Part shown: positions 20,225-30,800 of the stretch, piece by piece
Layout: each line of letters opens with the position of its first letter
Position numbering within the stretch: position 1 is the stretch's first letter
Source: Romanomermis culicivorax
Lineage: Eukaryota > Nematoda > Enoplea > Mermithida > Mermithidae
Length of the DNA stretch: 64,000 bases
Direction of reading: 5' to 3'
NCBI GenBank assembly: GCA_963922205.1
Contig: CAWUHX010000530.1
Location: 1-64,000 of the forward strand
Notes under the pieces: generated by a model
Told to the model about the DNA's origin: nothing
The model's database searches: none
The model's input: only the letters and a program-made list of their open reading frames with translations
Made by a program: the position numbers and the translations under genes

Positions 20225-21089
20225 GGGGCCGGTTGCATCAACTAAACCTGAGGCTAAACTCGAGCTCGGTTTTAACTGTTAAACCTGAGGTTTAGCTAAA
20301 CTCGACGTCAGGTTTAACTTTTAGCGGTTGCATCAAACATATCGAGCTCGAGTTTAGCTAAACCTGAGGTTTAACTCGAGCTCGGTCACAACTAAGTAAA
20401 CAACACTTTTTTTTAGAAATAAAAATGTGCCACTGTGCATACTTTCTGCATTGTATGCGTCACATAGCCATAAAGTCAGTTTGTTGTGTCAATTTTTTGC
20501 CGAAGAAGGAAACCCTTCGATTTTTTATTCCATTTTTTAAAATATGAGCGAAAAAAAGCTCGCCAGCCAAATTGGACTACAAAAGAAGATTTGCGGTTGC
20601 GTGAACTCTGTTAGGAGCATCGCAACATTCTTGATTCTGTGCTCCGCAATCCAGAAACCGCAAGGAAGAAGGATTTACAATGGAAAAGTATAGCAGACGA
20701 AGGGATTATTTCTGTCTTCCACATTTCGATTAAGTAATCGCAGCCGCAAAAAGTCCATTCTTATTACTCATGAGGCATAAACAACAAAAAAGAAACCAAC
20801 TATTGTATAACTCTTGCATAACAAATGAGAAAAAACAACAACAACACTCAAATTTAAGTAACACTCTCAGACTTAAACCTGCTATCGATCAAATTTAACT
20901 TTTCTATTGCGGACTTAAAAACGGAGCTCGGACTTAAAAATGGGCTAAAATTTTCATGCAACTAGAGCTCAGGTTTATCTCAAGCTCGAGTTTAAGTCCA
21001 CCTTCAAGCAACCGCTTAACCTGAGCTCAGACTTAAATGGTCGGGTTTAGCTCGAGCTCGAGTTTAACCGCTTTGATGCAACCGGCCCC
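20225..21089. mobile_element. PIF/Harbinger-like non-autonomous element, nested
   Basis: A perfect 17-bp inverted terminus GGGGCCGGTTGCATCAA lies at both ends. Long subterminal arms, about 170 bp each, are filled with GAGCTCGAGTTTA-type palindromic motifs, so the ends can fold on themselves. The interior has a Myb-like relic. I could not identify a clean target duplication. Confidence 0.7.
20564..20737 (+). pseudogene. Myb/SANT-like DNA-binding domain relic of the Harbinger-like element
   Basis: The frame reads W-T-x-x-E-D-L-R-L-R-E-L-C, then an in-frame TAG at 20612, then a second half ending with a KKDLQWKSIADEG block and TAA. The W..ED...L and later W..IA spacing is that of the Myb-like protein encoded by Harbinger transposons. 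It is broken and short, with no DDE transposase next to it. Confidence 0.5.
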
Positions 21090-21718
21090 AGTTTCCAATT
21101 TTCTGGCATAAATGAGGAGTTTGAATGTTTTCTCGGATATTACTCTTACAATTCAATTGAAACGTTGACTTTGACATAATAATTTAAAGGCTAAATTAAA
21201 AGTTGAAGTTGAAAAAAACGATCTCAAATACTCGATGATTTACAGCAATTTAACTTTCAATGTGCATAGTTGAATAAGAAAACTGGCCGCAGCGCGGCGA
21301 AAAAATTTGACGATTTTGCTGTACTTTTCAACACAAAATATTCATTTTCCATAAAATTTCCTGTGTTTTCCAGGTTTTCCAGACCTGAAAAAAAATTCCC
21401 TGTGTTTTCCAGGTTTTCCAGGTTGTGTATGAACCCTGTCAAAATGTTTTAATCATACAAAAGTCAAAATTTTTTTAAAGATCACAAAAAGATTGGGAAA
21501 ATAACCGAGAAATATTTTGATTTTAGTTAAATTTGTCAAAAACACAGGATCAAACATTTACCTATAATATGTTGATTATGTAAAGCTGTAAGCATAGCAG
21601 TGTTTTTTTGCACTGCTAAAACTTTTTTCCGTTCGTGCAAAACTTTTTTTCAGATTTTTTGCACCGTGCAAATATATTTATCGAGAGCAATTTCATCTTT
21701 TATATAAATATATATATA

Positions 21719-22594
21719 CAGTCGAACACAGTTAATGAACACTCTGGATATTGAGCATTTACGCTTAATAAACACGCTGTAGCACAGTCCCAACTCAATT
21801 CCTATAGTTTCTTATATGTTGATAATACGGTTAATGAGCACACGGTTAACGGATAATGAACACGCCTGGTAGAATCTCTGCATATCTTGATACATGTTAA
21901 ATTCTACGTTTAATGAACACGTGTTGACAGATATTGAACACACTTTAATCTATGCTTAGTAAACACGATGTGTACAGATAATATGTACACTTTATCGATT
22001 ACAGAAACTTCCAGAAACTTCTAGAAACATCTTAATGCAACACAACGTCTTGTCTTGTTGTCTTGGTGCTATTGTACATTGCTTTTTTTTCTTGTGTCAA
22101 GTGTGTCATGCCCCCTGTCAAAAAGAATGTTGTTTCACTTGAAACAAAGCTTAAGATTATCAACGAAGCGGAAACTACTTCTTATGCCGCGCTTGGTGAA
22201 AAATATGGCTTATCAAAAAATACCATTAACTCCAACGTTCGTAGAAAACAGCAACTGTTGTTAAATGTTGAGTCTGGACAATTTTCATCTGATAGAAAAC
22301 GTATGCCAACATCTGATGAACCTGAAATTGAAAAGTGTCTCGTTGAGTGGTTGAAGCAAACTCAGTCGATGCTCGATACTTGCCTCTGTAAATTCTATTG
22401 ATGATTTTATGGATACAAGTCATATTACTTCATTGAAACAGTCTAAAATAACGTCATTTTTTAAATGATGATAAGTGATTCATGTTGAAGTAAAATTTAT
22501 GTTGAATTTGACGGAGTTCTGATAATGAACACTTACGGATAGTGAACACTTTTATTTCGGTCCGCTCGGGGTGTTCATTAACCATGTTTGACTG
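21719..22594. mobile_element. Internally deleted Tigger/pogo transposon
   Basis: Inverted ends of 24 bp with three mismatches begin CAGTCGAACACAG on the left and CAGTCAAACATGG on the right. The element is flanked by TA on both sides, the pogo/Tigger target. The 876-bp element keeps the start and end of the transposase only. Confidence 0.85.
22108..22468 (+). pseudogene. Tigger/pogo transposase remnant: CENP-B-type N-terminus joined to the last residues
   Basis: The first 98 codons carry a CENP-B N-terminal helix-turn-helix (SLETKLKIINEAE ... ALGEKYGLSKNTI) and the start of the second DNA-binding half, then stop at 22401. From 22388, in the next frame, 26 codons read SIDDFMDTSHITSL...KITSFFK and stop, which is the usual Tigger C-terminal tail. 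The DDE catalytic core is deleted and the junction is frameshifted, so no active enzyme is possible. Confidence 0.8.
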
Positions 22595-22654
22595 TATATG
22601 CAAAATTTTTAATTTTTTTGCACCACGCAAAACAGCTCGTGCAAAAAAACACTG

Positions 22655-23159
22655 AGCATTAGCTAGAATAACATTTTCTAACACGCACTAGAATAATATA
22701 GAAGAATTATAAACGAGTTGAAATCCGGATTTTTACTTCTTTCCATTTTTTACGCATAAAAATGCATCTCTGGACAGGAAATACTATAACCTAATCAAGA
22801 GCATACCTGTAATTGCGGGGATTGGGCGGACCGCCGAACGTGGTGGAACCCTATACCCAAATGTTGGAACACTCCCAGCTCGAAAACTTTGGAAAAAAAG
22901 TGGCTTTTTTGACCTTCTTTTGGAAAATTTTCCAAATTTTCGGCTTTTCTTGAGATTTTTTGGGACCTCACCCCAAAATTTTGGGTTCCCCCCAACTGGT
23001 CGGACCTCTTACAGGTATGATCAAAAGGGCAGTCAGGCTTCAAGTTACGCTGTGCAACTTGACAGAAAAAATTTAGCTGCACAGCTCGAAATTTGGTTGC
23101 TGTGTGCAGGAAAACCCTGTTGGGAGGGTGTCCCAAAAAAGTTGAAAAATCCAGAAATT
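22655..23159. other. No gene seen
   Basis: The text near 22700-22790 (TTGAAATCCGG ... GCATCTCTGGACAGGAAA) repeats 19950-20030, showing that the DNA flanking two transposon insertions shares a further repeat. The remainder is unrecognised. Confidence 0.4.
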
Positions 23160-24600
23160 CGAAAATTTGCACTGGGACCCGACAATCTTTGTGCTTTTTT
23201 GATCAAAAAACTTGCTACACACTTGGCCCAACCACTTTCATCAATTTTTGAAGTTTATTTCCATTCCAGACGAGCCACCTTCCTAAGTTATGGAATTTTG
23301 CAACTGTTGTTCCTATTTTCAAAAAAGGTGACCCAGCCCTGGTTGAAAATTATTGTCCTGTTTCCCTATGTTCAGTCCCATGCAAAATTATGGAAAAAAT
23401 TATTAATAATAAAATTTTAAGTTTCCTTCATCAGCATAACCTTTTAGCAGATCAACAGTTTGGTTTCCTAAAACATAGATCCTGCGAACTACAGTTACTC
23501 AAGTGTAAAAACTCATGGTTAAATCAGTTGGACAAAAGACACTCCTTAGACATAGTGTACATTGACTTTGCCAAGGCCTTTGACTCAGTTTCCCATTCTA
23601 AGCTCCTTCTCAAACTTTCTAAATATGGTCTCTCTGGTCCCCTTTTAAGCTGGATATCAAGTTTTCTTAAGAACAGATTTCAAAGGGTCAAAATTGGAAA
23701 CTCCCTATCATCTCAGCTCAAAGTGTCTAGTGGTGTGCCCCAAGGTAGTGTATTAGGTCCAACTTTGTTTCTTTTGTACATAAATGATACTATTGACAAT
23801 ATCAAAAGTGAAATTTTTCTTTTTGCAGATGATCTAAAAATTTTCAATGTATGTATCAACAAATTTTATGATTCTTCAACAAGACCTTGATACTCTTTCA
23901 AATTGGTCTACCGCTTGGCAATTACCTATATCTACTACAGAAAGTTATGTCTTGTATTTGGGTGCAAAAAACCCATCGTGTCATAATACACTTTGTTACC
24001 AACATCTCCCATCAAACGCAAGTTATGTTAAAGATTTGGGGATTCTTATATCTCCTAATATGAAGTTTAAAGAACACTATAGATACATCGTAAAAAATGC
24101 CTATAATAGGTCTACTTTAATTTTCAAGTCTTTCATCTCCCATGAGAAAAATACTCTAGCAAAGGCTTTTGTTACTTATGTACGTCCAATATTAGAATAC
24201 TGTAGTTCAGTATGGAATTCACAATTTTTAGTGGACGTACGCTACATCGAAAATGTTTACCAGAAAGATTTTTGGTCATAAATCTGGTTTGTCCTATGAA
24301 GATAGACTTCAAAAGCTAGGTCTACGCAAGCTTGATATTCGTAGATTAGAATCTGCCCTCTGTACCATGTACAACATAATCCACAAAAAAACAATTCTAA
24401 ATCCTGATGACTGTTTCTGTATAAACAACAACAATACGCGTCGTAATCATGATCTAAGATTGACGATAAAGTCAGTTCATACCACTGCTTGCCAGTTTGA
24501 TTTTTTAACCGTTATATTAATGTCTGGAACTCTTTATCTTTTGATATCGTTAATTCTCCCAGTGTTTGCACACTTTTCAAAGAAAAAATTAAACTTCTAA
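23160..24600 (+). pseudogene. Non-LTR retrotransposon (CR1/Jockey-type LINE) reverse transcriptase relic
   Basis: It begins with a GPDNLCAFLIKKL block, then after frame changes gives the RT fingers and palm in one frame from 23390 to 23890 (IDFAKAFDSVSHSK, SGVPQGSVLGP, LFADDLKIF). The thumb continues in a second frame (23850-24281, VRPILEYCSSVW) and the C-terminal part in a third (24253-24600, LSYEDRLQKLGLRKL). At least three frameshifts break it. The 5' part with the endonuclease is missing, which is usual for truncated LINE copies. No poly(A) or microsatellite tail is evident. Confidence 0.85.
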
Positions 24601-25706
24601 ACTTTGATAATCGAATTGGGGGGTACATGTAAGTTGTTACTTTTCAAATAACCTTTTCACCCTATTGCTGCATGATTTATCTATTTCTTAAAATATTTAC
24701 ATTTCTTGCGAGTCGATTTACTAATCTTATTCTTTATATGACATTATATTATGTATTTCACTTTGCATTTTTCTTTCGTTTTGTTTTGTGTAACAGCAAT
24801 AAATATTTTTCATTTTTCAATGTCTATAATTACTTTCTCCTGGAAAAACCAAGTCGAAAGTCGCGTCGCGTAATTTTTTGGCTGAAAAATTGTGACAAGT
24901 ATGTCAATTTTTCCGCTCTAATCAAACACCAAAACAAAGAAAAATTTCGGTTGCCCCAGCACTGAATGAACAGAGGAAGTTAACAATTTCTATATTCATT
25001 TACCATTCATTGGCAATCTTAAAGTCTGTTGCGATAATACAAATGAACTGTGCGAATAGAATTCGCTTGCTTTCAAGACAGATAAAAGTAGTTAGCAATT
25101 AGCATTGACTCGGCGTGAAGCGCCGAGAAATTTACGTTTTCAACCTATAAAATGACTAAAAATCAAGGAAATTCGGCCTTAGTCCAGTCAAAAAATTTGT
25201 GCCAATTGGCACAAGCGCTCAAAATTTTTTGTGCCATTCGAAATTTTGGCACAAAAAACCAATTCCTCGAATTTTGAAAATACAGTAATTTTGTAGTTGG
25301 CAAAGAATAATCAACATAATATCAAACTTGTATTTTTTAATTCTCAATAATACAAAGATAAAATTTCACAACAGCCTATACTCCATTCATTTTGAAATGA
25401 TCGATGCAGTGATCCCATGGAAGTAAGTTCAATATAGGACAAATTAGTAGGCTTATTACTGTAATCAATGAAAAAAATTTTGCGTCAGATGTGCGGCAAA
25501 CAGAACAGATGAAACTTTCTTTCAATAGCCTGGTTTAACCAAGTGTTATTGACGGTGGTCAAAGTTTCTTGAGTATTACACAGATATAGACACCTGTCTG
25601 TCCAAATCGACGAATACTGTTTTTTTATGATTTTGCCTTTTTTTAATTTGGCGTATTTCTACACTAAAGTTTTCCACTTGGTAAAATTTGCGTGTAAATT
25701 TGATCT
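24601..25706. other. No gene seen; dispersed repeat fragments
   Basis: 24601-24960 is AT-rich DNA downstream of the LINE. 25110-25130 holds one copy of the GC palindrome family. 25180-25265 has an inverted pair built on TTGTGCCAATTGGCACAA and TTTTGGCACAAAAAA. 25375-25450 is a copy of the repeat also seen at 4390. Confidence 0.45.
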
Positions 25707-25933
25707 TACAGTCTGTTTTGTATAAAATGCTTCCAAATCGAAAAGTGACACAAATCAGTACTGGCGTTTACATGCCCTCACAGTAAGATTTCTCACTCAA
25801 AAAATTTTAAATCTTAGTTCAGCATGTTCACAAATTCCATGTCCGATATTGTTCATCAGAAATCGTGAAAATTTGAAATACTACTTGCTTTCCACTTTCA
25901 TTATTCAAAGGCTCTTTAAAAAAACAGGCTATA
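25707..25933. mobile_element. Short MITE, TATAGTCTG family, copy 2
   Basis: The left end is TACAGTCTGTTTTGTATAAA and the right end on the other strand is TATAGCCTGTTTTTTTAAAG. It shares AAATGCTTCCAAAT and CTTTCCACTTTCATTATT (other strand) with the copy at 62977. Confidence 0.7.
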
Positions 25934-26711
25934 CTTCTGTGGTTCCTTGCCTCTGTCATTGGCTATAATTCTCAAGACATATGAAGATTCTCAGTGCAGC
26001 GAGTGCCCAAAATCTCGATTCTCTGAAGAGCAAATCCCCGAAATAGCACTCCGATTCGAAATTCTATGCAGAATACCGGAAAATATGTGGTACCTCAAAA
26101 ATTTCTTTTTTTGATTTGTTGAATATTTGTTGAAAATGAATTCAATTTCAAATCATAATGCTTGTGAATTCTTCTGTACAATGTGACGAATATCACATTG
26201 TGTCAGAATTGGGGCATCCCCATCAGCGAAGCTCAAAAGAGCAAATATCATCAAAAGAACTTTTTTTTAATGGACAAATTTAATTAACGGTGTACAGGGT
26301 GTCGAAAAAAGAAAATTTTAGACAACTCTTGAACGTCGCAAGTATTTTGGATGCGATTTGCTACCACGTCAGAAACCCACATGACGGGTCGATATGTAAG
26401 GGATAGGTGGTGTGTGACCACGCCCCTATTTAGAGTGGGAAGAGGGGGAATCCCCCCCCCTAAATTTTTTACATTTAAAATTTTCAGCAATATCATTGTA
26501 CTTATCCATCACAATTTCCAAATTAAATTATTATATTCACATACTTTTCGTCAAAGAATTTAGCCACTAAATTTAGCCACTACACATGACCAACTGAAAA
26601 TAAGTCTTCTTTACCGGAAAAATGATTTTCTTTTTATTCAGTAATTTCTAAAAAAAATTTGGAGAATTCCCCCCCCCCTTTTTTAAAAATCATGGATACG
26701 AGTATGTATGT
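25934..26711. other. Left flank of the LTR retrotransposon; probable old repeat
   Basis: 26285-26500 contains a block around GGGTGTCGAAAAAAG and a CCCCCCC run that looks like degraded repetitive DNA. A second C-run lies at about 26669-26679. No gene. Confidence 0.35.
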
Positions 26712-26715
26712 GAGT
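26712..26715. repeat. Target site duplication GAGT, left copy
   Basis: GAGT precedes the 5' LTR and is repeated at 45860-45863 after the 3' LTR. Confidence 0.85.
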
Positions 26716-27611
26716 TGTAACGTACCTGCTAAAGCAGTACTGTAAATATGTAGCATACTGTATGTAATAGACATTTATTAGATATTATTTTATTTTCACA
26801 TTTTATCGTCTCAAGGATGTCTGGGATTCACACCCAAACATTCCTACAAAATTACGTGAAGTACTTTATTTTGATCCTTTCACACCCCGGTAGCCCAATT
26901 AAGACGCCCTAATTAATTTGCACAAACGGCAGCTGTTCCCCTAGAACCCACACTAAACTACACATTCCACAGCTACCGTAATCCCCCGTAAAAATCGTAA
27001 ACAACACCTGCACACAGTAAAATATGTAGAAGCCCCGCCGTACAGTAGTCTCAAGTGTAACAGTAGCGGCGGCCCCACAAAACGTGTGTATACAGAGAAA
27101 CCGATACAGGAAGCATGCACAGGAGCACAGAGGTGTGGCCAAGCCCACCGTAGAAAGCAAGCAAAGCACAGAAAGCATACAGTACCAGAAAAGCATTAGA
27201 GAGGCGTAATTAAGAAAGCGTAAAAAGCGTAGCAGGAAACGACGATTGGCGGAAGAAGATGGACAGAAGCTCGACCTCCCGCAGCGCCCAGGGAGTGGCC
27301 AGAATCGCCGTATAAAAGAAGAAGCAAAGCGTGATTTATTCATTCTTATTCTTGTGGTTTTTCCGTTTTGACTTCCGCGCTCGCCCCGTCTTTTTATATA
27401 CATTTGCAAGCGGCCAACTATTCGAAAGCAACTTAAACCGAGGCCCCCGTCCGTATTTTAATTCGAAGCGCGTTTATTGTCGACGTTCAAGCGACCGTCG
27501 GTCCCCGTTGTTTTATTGTAATCGTACGCCCGCGCCCCCGTCCCGTTATTTACCCCGCCGTATCGACCGATTGGTCCAAGTAAAGTACCTCACAGAAATC
27601 TGGTCGTTACA
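26716..27611 (+). repeat. 5' LTR of the outer retrotransposon
   Basis: 896 bp, starting TGTAACG and ending CGTTACA, a perfect 7-bp terminal inversion. It matches the 3' LTR as far as I can read, including identical frames on both strands. Confidence 0.95.
27311..27318 (+). promoter_or_regulatory. TATA box in the outer 5' LTR
   Basis: TATAAAAG at offset 595 of the LTR; transcription is expected to begin some 25-35 bp downstream. The same site occurs at 45559 in the 3' LTR. Confidence 0.6.
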
Positions 27612-27616
27612 TATTT

Positions 27617-27634
27617 TGGTGACCGTACCGTTAC
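27617..27634 (+). promoter_or_regulatory. Candidate tRNA primer binding site of the outer element
   Basis: TGGTGACCGTACCGTTAC starts 5 nt after the LTR. TGG pairs with the CCA end of a tRNA. The primer tRNA is not identified. Confidence 0.5.
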
Positions 27635-27854
27635 GTTAACCAGTGGAACTCCCAGCCCCCAATTAGGTGTACTCTTATCCGGGCATTTAGAAGCATTAGA
27701 AAATACAGTAGCAATCATCTCCTACAGTAAGACAGTATTCGTAGAAAGCAAACTGGAAATCCCCTCCAACGAGACATTAAGCGATACATTTAAACGAATA
27801 CAGCGTGAAGCAAAAATTGAAGCATTTAAGCAGAAATCCCAGCGTAAGCCAAGA

Positions 27855-30800
27855 ATGACCCACCAAATGCAAGATCATTTAGGAGAAATCGTTAGAGAAC
27901 AGATAAACGATTTGTTTTCAGAACATTTTCGTACCCTACGCACACAATTGAATCAGAATACAGTAAACCCCACCCTAATAGACGACTTAAGAACAGCAAA
28001 CATTCGTAATAACATGGCAAACAATTTCTACGCGAAACCTACAGTATTCACGGGCGGCGTGACCCAACATTTTGGTGAATGGAACAAAAGATTAGAACAA
28101 TTCATGGCACTCCAAGGCATGAAAGATACAGACATACAGTTAAAGTTGGCATGTTTAGAAATTCATTTAGGAGGAGCCGCGTTAGCAAAATTCAAAAGTT
28201 TAGCAAATTCCGAAAACCCTCCCCACACATACGAGCAGTATAAAGTCGCATTACAGGCATTTTTCCCAAACAATAGAGATAATGAGTTACATCAACAATT
28301 CTTACGCGAAAGAAAACAAAAGCGTTCAGAAACAGTAACGGAATTCTTATTTGATCTAGAACATCTCGCAACCCTTGCCTACCCTAACTTTAACACAGAC
28401 GCACGAGAAATGATCATAAAACCCCTCTTTGTAGAAGGCATGCAAAACGAAATCAGGGAAGCAATTAAGTATAGAAGGTTCGCAACTTTAAAAGAAATGT
28501 CAGACGAAGCAGCTTACATTGAACAGCAAATTCTTAGAAACGAGCTAAAATCTAACGTCCTTCCCTTCATACCCCCAAAACCCGAACCCATCTTTTCCCT
28601 AACCAAAAATACAGACCAACAGGATCTTTTGCATCAGTTAGAGCAACAAGTAAAAGATTTACAGTTGCAGATCAAACAAAAACCTCAACCCCCACAACAG
28701 AGTAGCTACAACAATTTCAGTAACAATACTTTCAGCAGGAATAATGCTTACAGGAATAATACCACCCCTAGGCAACCCACATGCTTCCAGTGTGGACAAA
28801 TCGGACACGTAGCTCGTAATTGTAAATCAGTAGGCACCCGAAAATCATGTGAAATCTGTTTCCGTAATAATCACAGTACACGTGATTGTAAAAGCCGATG
28901 CATCCACTGCTCCCAAACAGGGCATAGATCAGATAACTGCCTTTCAAAACCCTACTCCAATTTTCAATGTTTTCTATGCAAGCAGAGAGGTCATACAAGC
29001 AGGTATTGCCCAAATCAGCAGAGTCGTAATATTCAAAATTGCATTGAGTACAGGCAACCCCAACCCCTCATGGACATTGACGACCCCGCATTTTACTCAA
29101 AATTACCCGCCATAACTAACGGCCCTCAGACTACTTTAGGAACTATCATGCCCAACACCCACCGCCGTAGTGACGAATATGTCCTTGATCTGGACGTACC
29201 GGATTGGTGCGCCATGTCACCACCCCCCACGCCTGAAGCCGCAAAAATCGAAAAATCGCCGCCCACCATCCCCGTAGGCTACAAGATCCCCCGAAAGCAA
29301 GACACAACGCCGCCCACCGCCCCCGAAACCCCGTCGAAAACAGGCCGCAACTTGTTATCCCTTCTCCATGGCCTGACCCCTGAACCCTACCAATTTCGCC
29401 CCCGCCAAACACTTCTACCGACCCCCATAAGTAAGCAAGTCCAAACCCCATCCCATAACTCAATTTCTAAAGTTTTACAGACCGTTCAGATTTCAAACCG
29501 GCCACCCCCCCAGCGCAAAACCGCAAAACGACAACACCAAAAACCGCCACGCCAAATCGAGCAGAGCGAAAAAACACAGTACCCCGCCGCCTCCACTAAA
29601 ACACTACATTGGCCATTGTATTGTATATTTTTATGTATAATAATCCCCACATCGTGTAGTGCCCAATTTCAGATGTGTGGAACTTCATTGAGCGGTCACT
29701 CAGTCAGCATACCAAAACTTGTATCATGCATGCCCCCTTCCACAGTAGACAAACCCGTACAAACATTCGGAAAAATCTATATCCCCTCCACTAAGCCCCA
29801 CATTACAGACGCATACAAATGCAGTGTTCGCAAACGCAAAATTTGTACTAATACAGGATTTTTTGGATCAAAAGGTATTGTCTTCGACCAAACCGAAATG
29901 CAAAATCTAACCCCACATGTTTGTAAGGCAATCGTTATAGACAAAGAACACAACGGTCAAAAATTATACGAAACCCAACCAGGATTTTGGTCAACAAATA
30001 ACTCCCTAAGCGTAGAATACACATGGTGTTGTACAGACCATTGTACCTCGGTCACTAACGTCATCATAGAAATAGGACAAATAGCATCTTGGAATGGAAA
30101 ATCTATGACAGGTACATTAGGCGACCTAGGGTCATGCAAACCGACATCAGGTCATTGTGTCACAGCCGACGGATCCATTATCTGGAACGAAACAGCATTT
30201 GAAAACTTATGCCCCTTCGAATACAAAAACACACATCCCATAAAACTCACGCGAACCCACATGATAATAGAAGAGCTACAAGGTGCATTCTCGGTTAAAA
30301 ACACACTCTTTTCGAACCCCAATTGCCCAGAAATCCAAGACAGCATTCTAACCGAACAAGGCATTATTGTACAATTAGACAAAAGCACACCACATCGTAA
30401 CGCATTTTTAACCCCAAAAACCAACGAAACTATTACTACACTATACGATTTTGATGATTTTGAACCCATCAATGCAAAACTAAACTATCTAGCAGACAAA
30501 ATCCAGGAATTCGAAATTCAAAATTTCAAAAATGTATGGAATGAACTATGCAGACAGGCACAGCGTCACCTTGATCTCGTATGGCAAATTTTACGTCTTG
30601 ATGCAACCCTTGGAGCGCGCGCATTCCTACAGCGAACGGACATCATAGCAGAATTCACAGGAGAAGCCCTCACAGTCTGGCCCTGCAAGCAGGTAAACGC
30701 ATCCAAAGTCTTTTACAACCACAAAATCAACCAAACATGCTACAAACTTTTGCCCATCCTCATAGGAACTGAACTCATGTTTTCAAATCCAGGAGGCAAC

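Larger units (their letters stand above)
19031..21438. mobile_element. hAT-like element with CAGGGTTCATAC ends, host to a nested transposon
   Basis: The left end is CAGGGTTCATACAAAG and the right end on the other strand is CAGGGTTCATACACAA. TCAAAA abuts both ends, a probable part of the target duplication. Repeats of CTGTGTTTTCCAGGTTTTCC lie near both ends (19065, 21360, 21400). It has no transposase. The Harbinger-like element at 20225-21089 is inserted inside. Confidence 0.6.
21598..22654. mobile_element. hAT-like MITE interrupted by a Tigger element
   Basis: A perfect 16-bp inverted terminus CAGTGTTTTTTTGCAC lies at each end. Flanks are AGCATAG on the left and AGCATTAG on the right, consistent with an 8-bp duplication that has lost one base. 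Once the inner 876 bp are set aside, only about 180 bp of element remain. Confidence 0.65.

Noticed and set aside
20222-21092. 3-bp target duplication for the Harbinger-like element
   Set aside because: The flanks read TCA and AGT and do not match, so family assignment rests on ends and the Myb-like relic only.
26909-27409. 166-codon minus-strand frame in the outer 5' LTR, identical at 45157-45657
   Set aside because: Identical only because the LTRs are identical. It overlaps the promoter region, has no recognisable domain and is best treated as chance.
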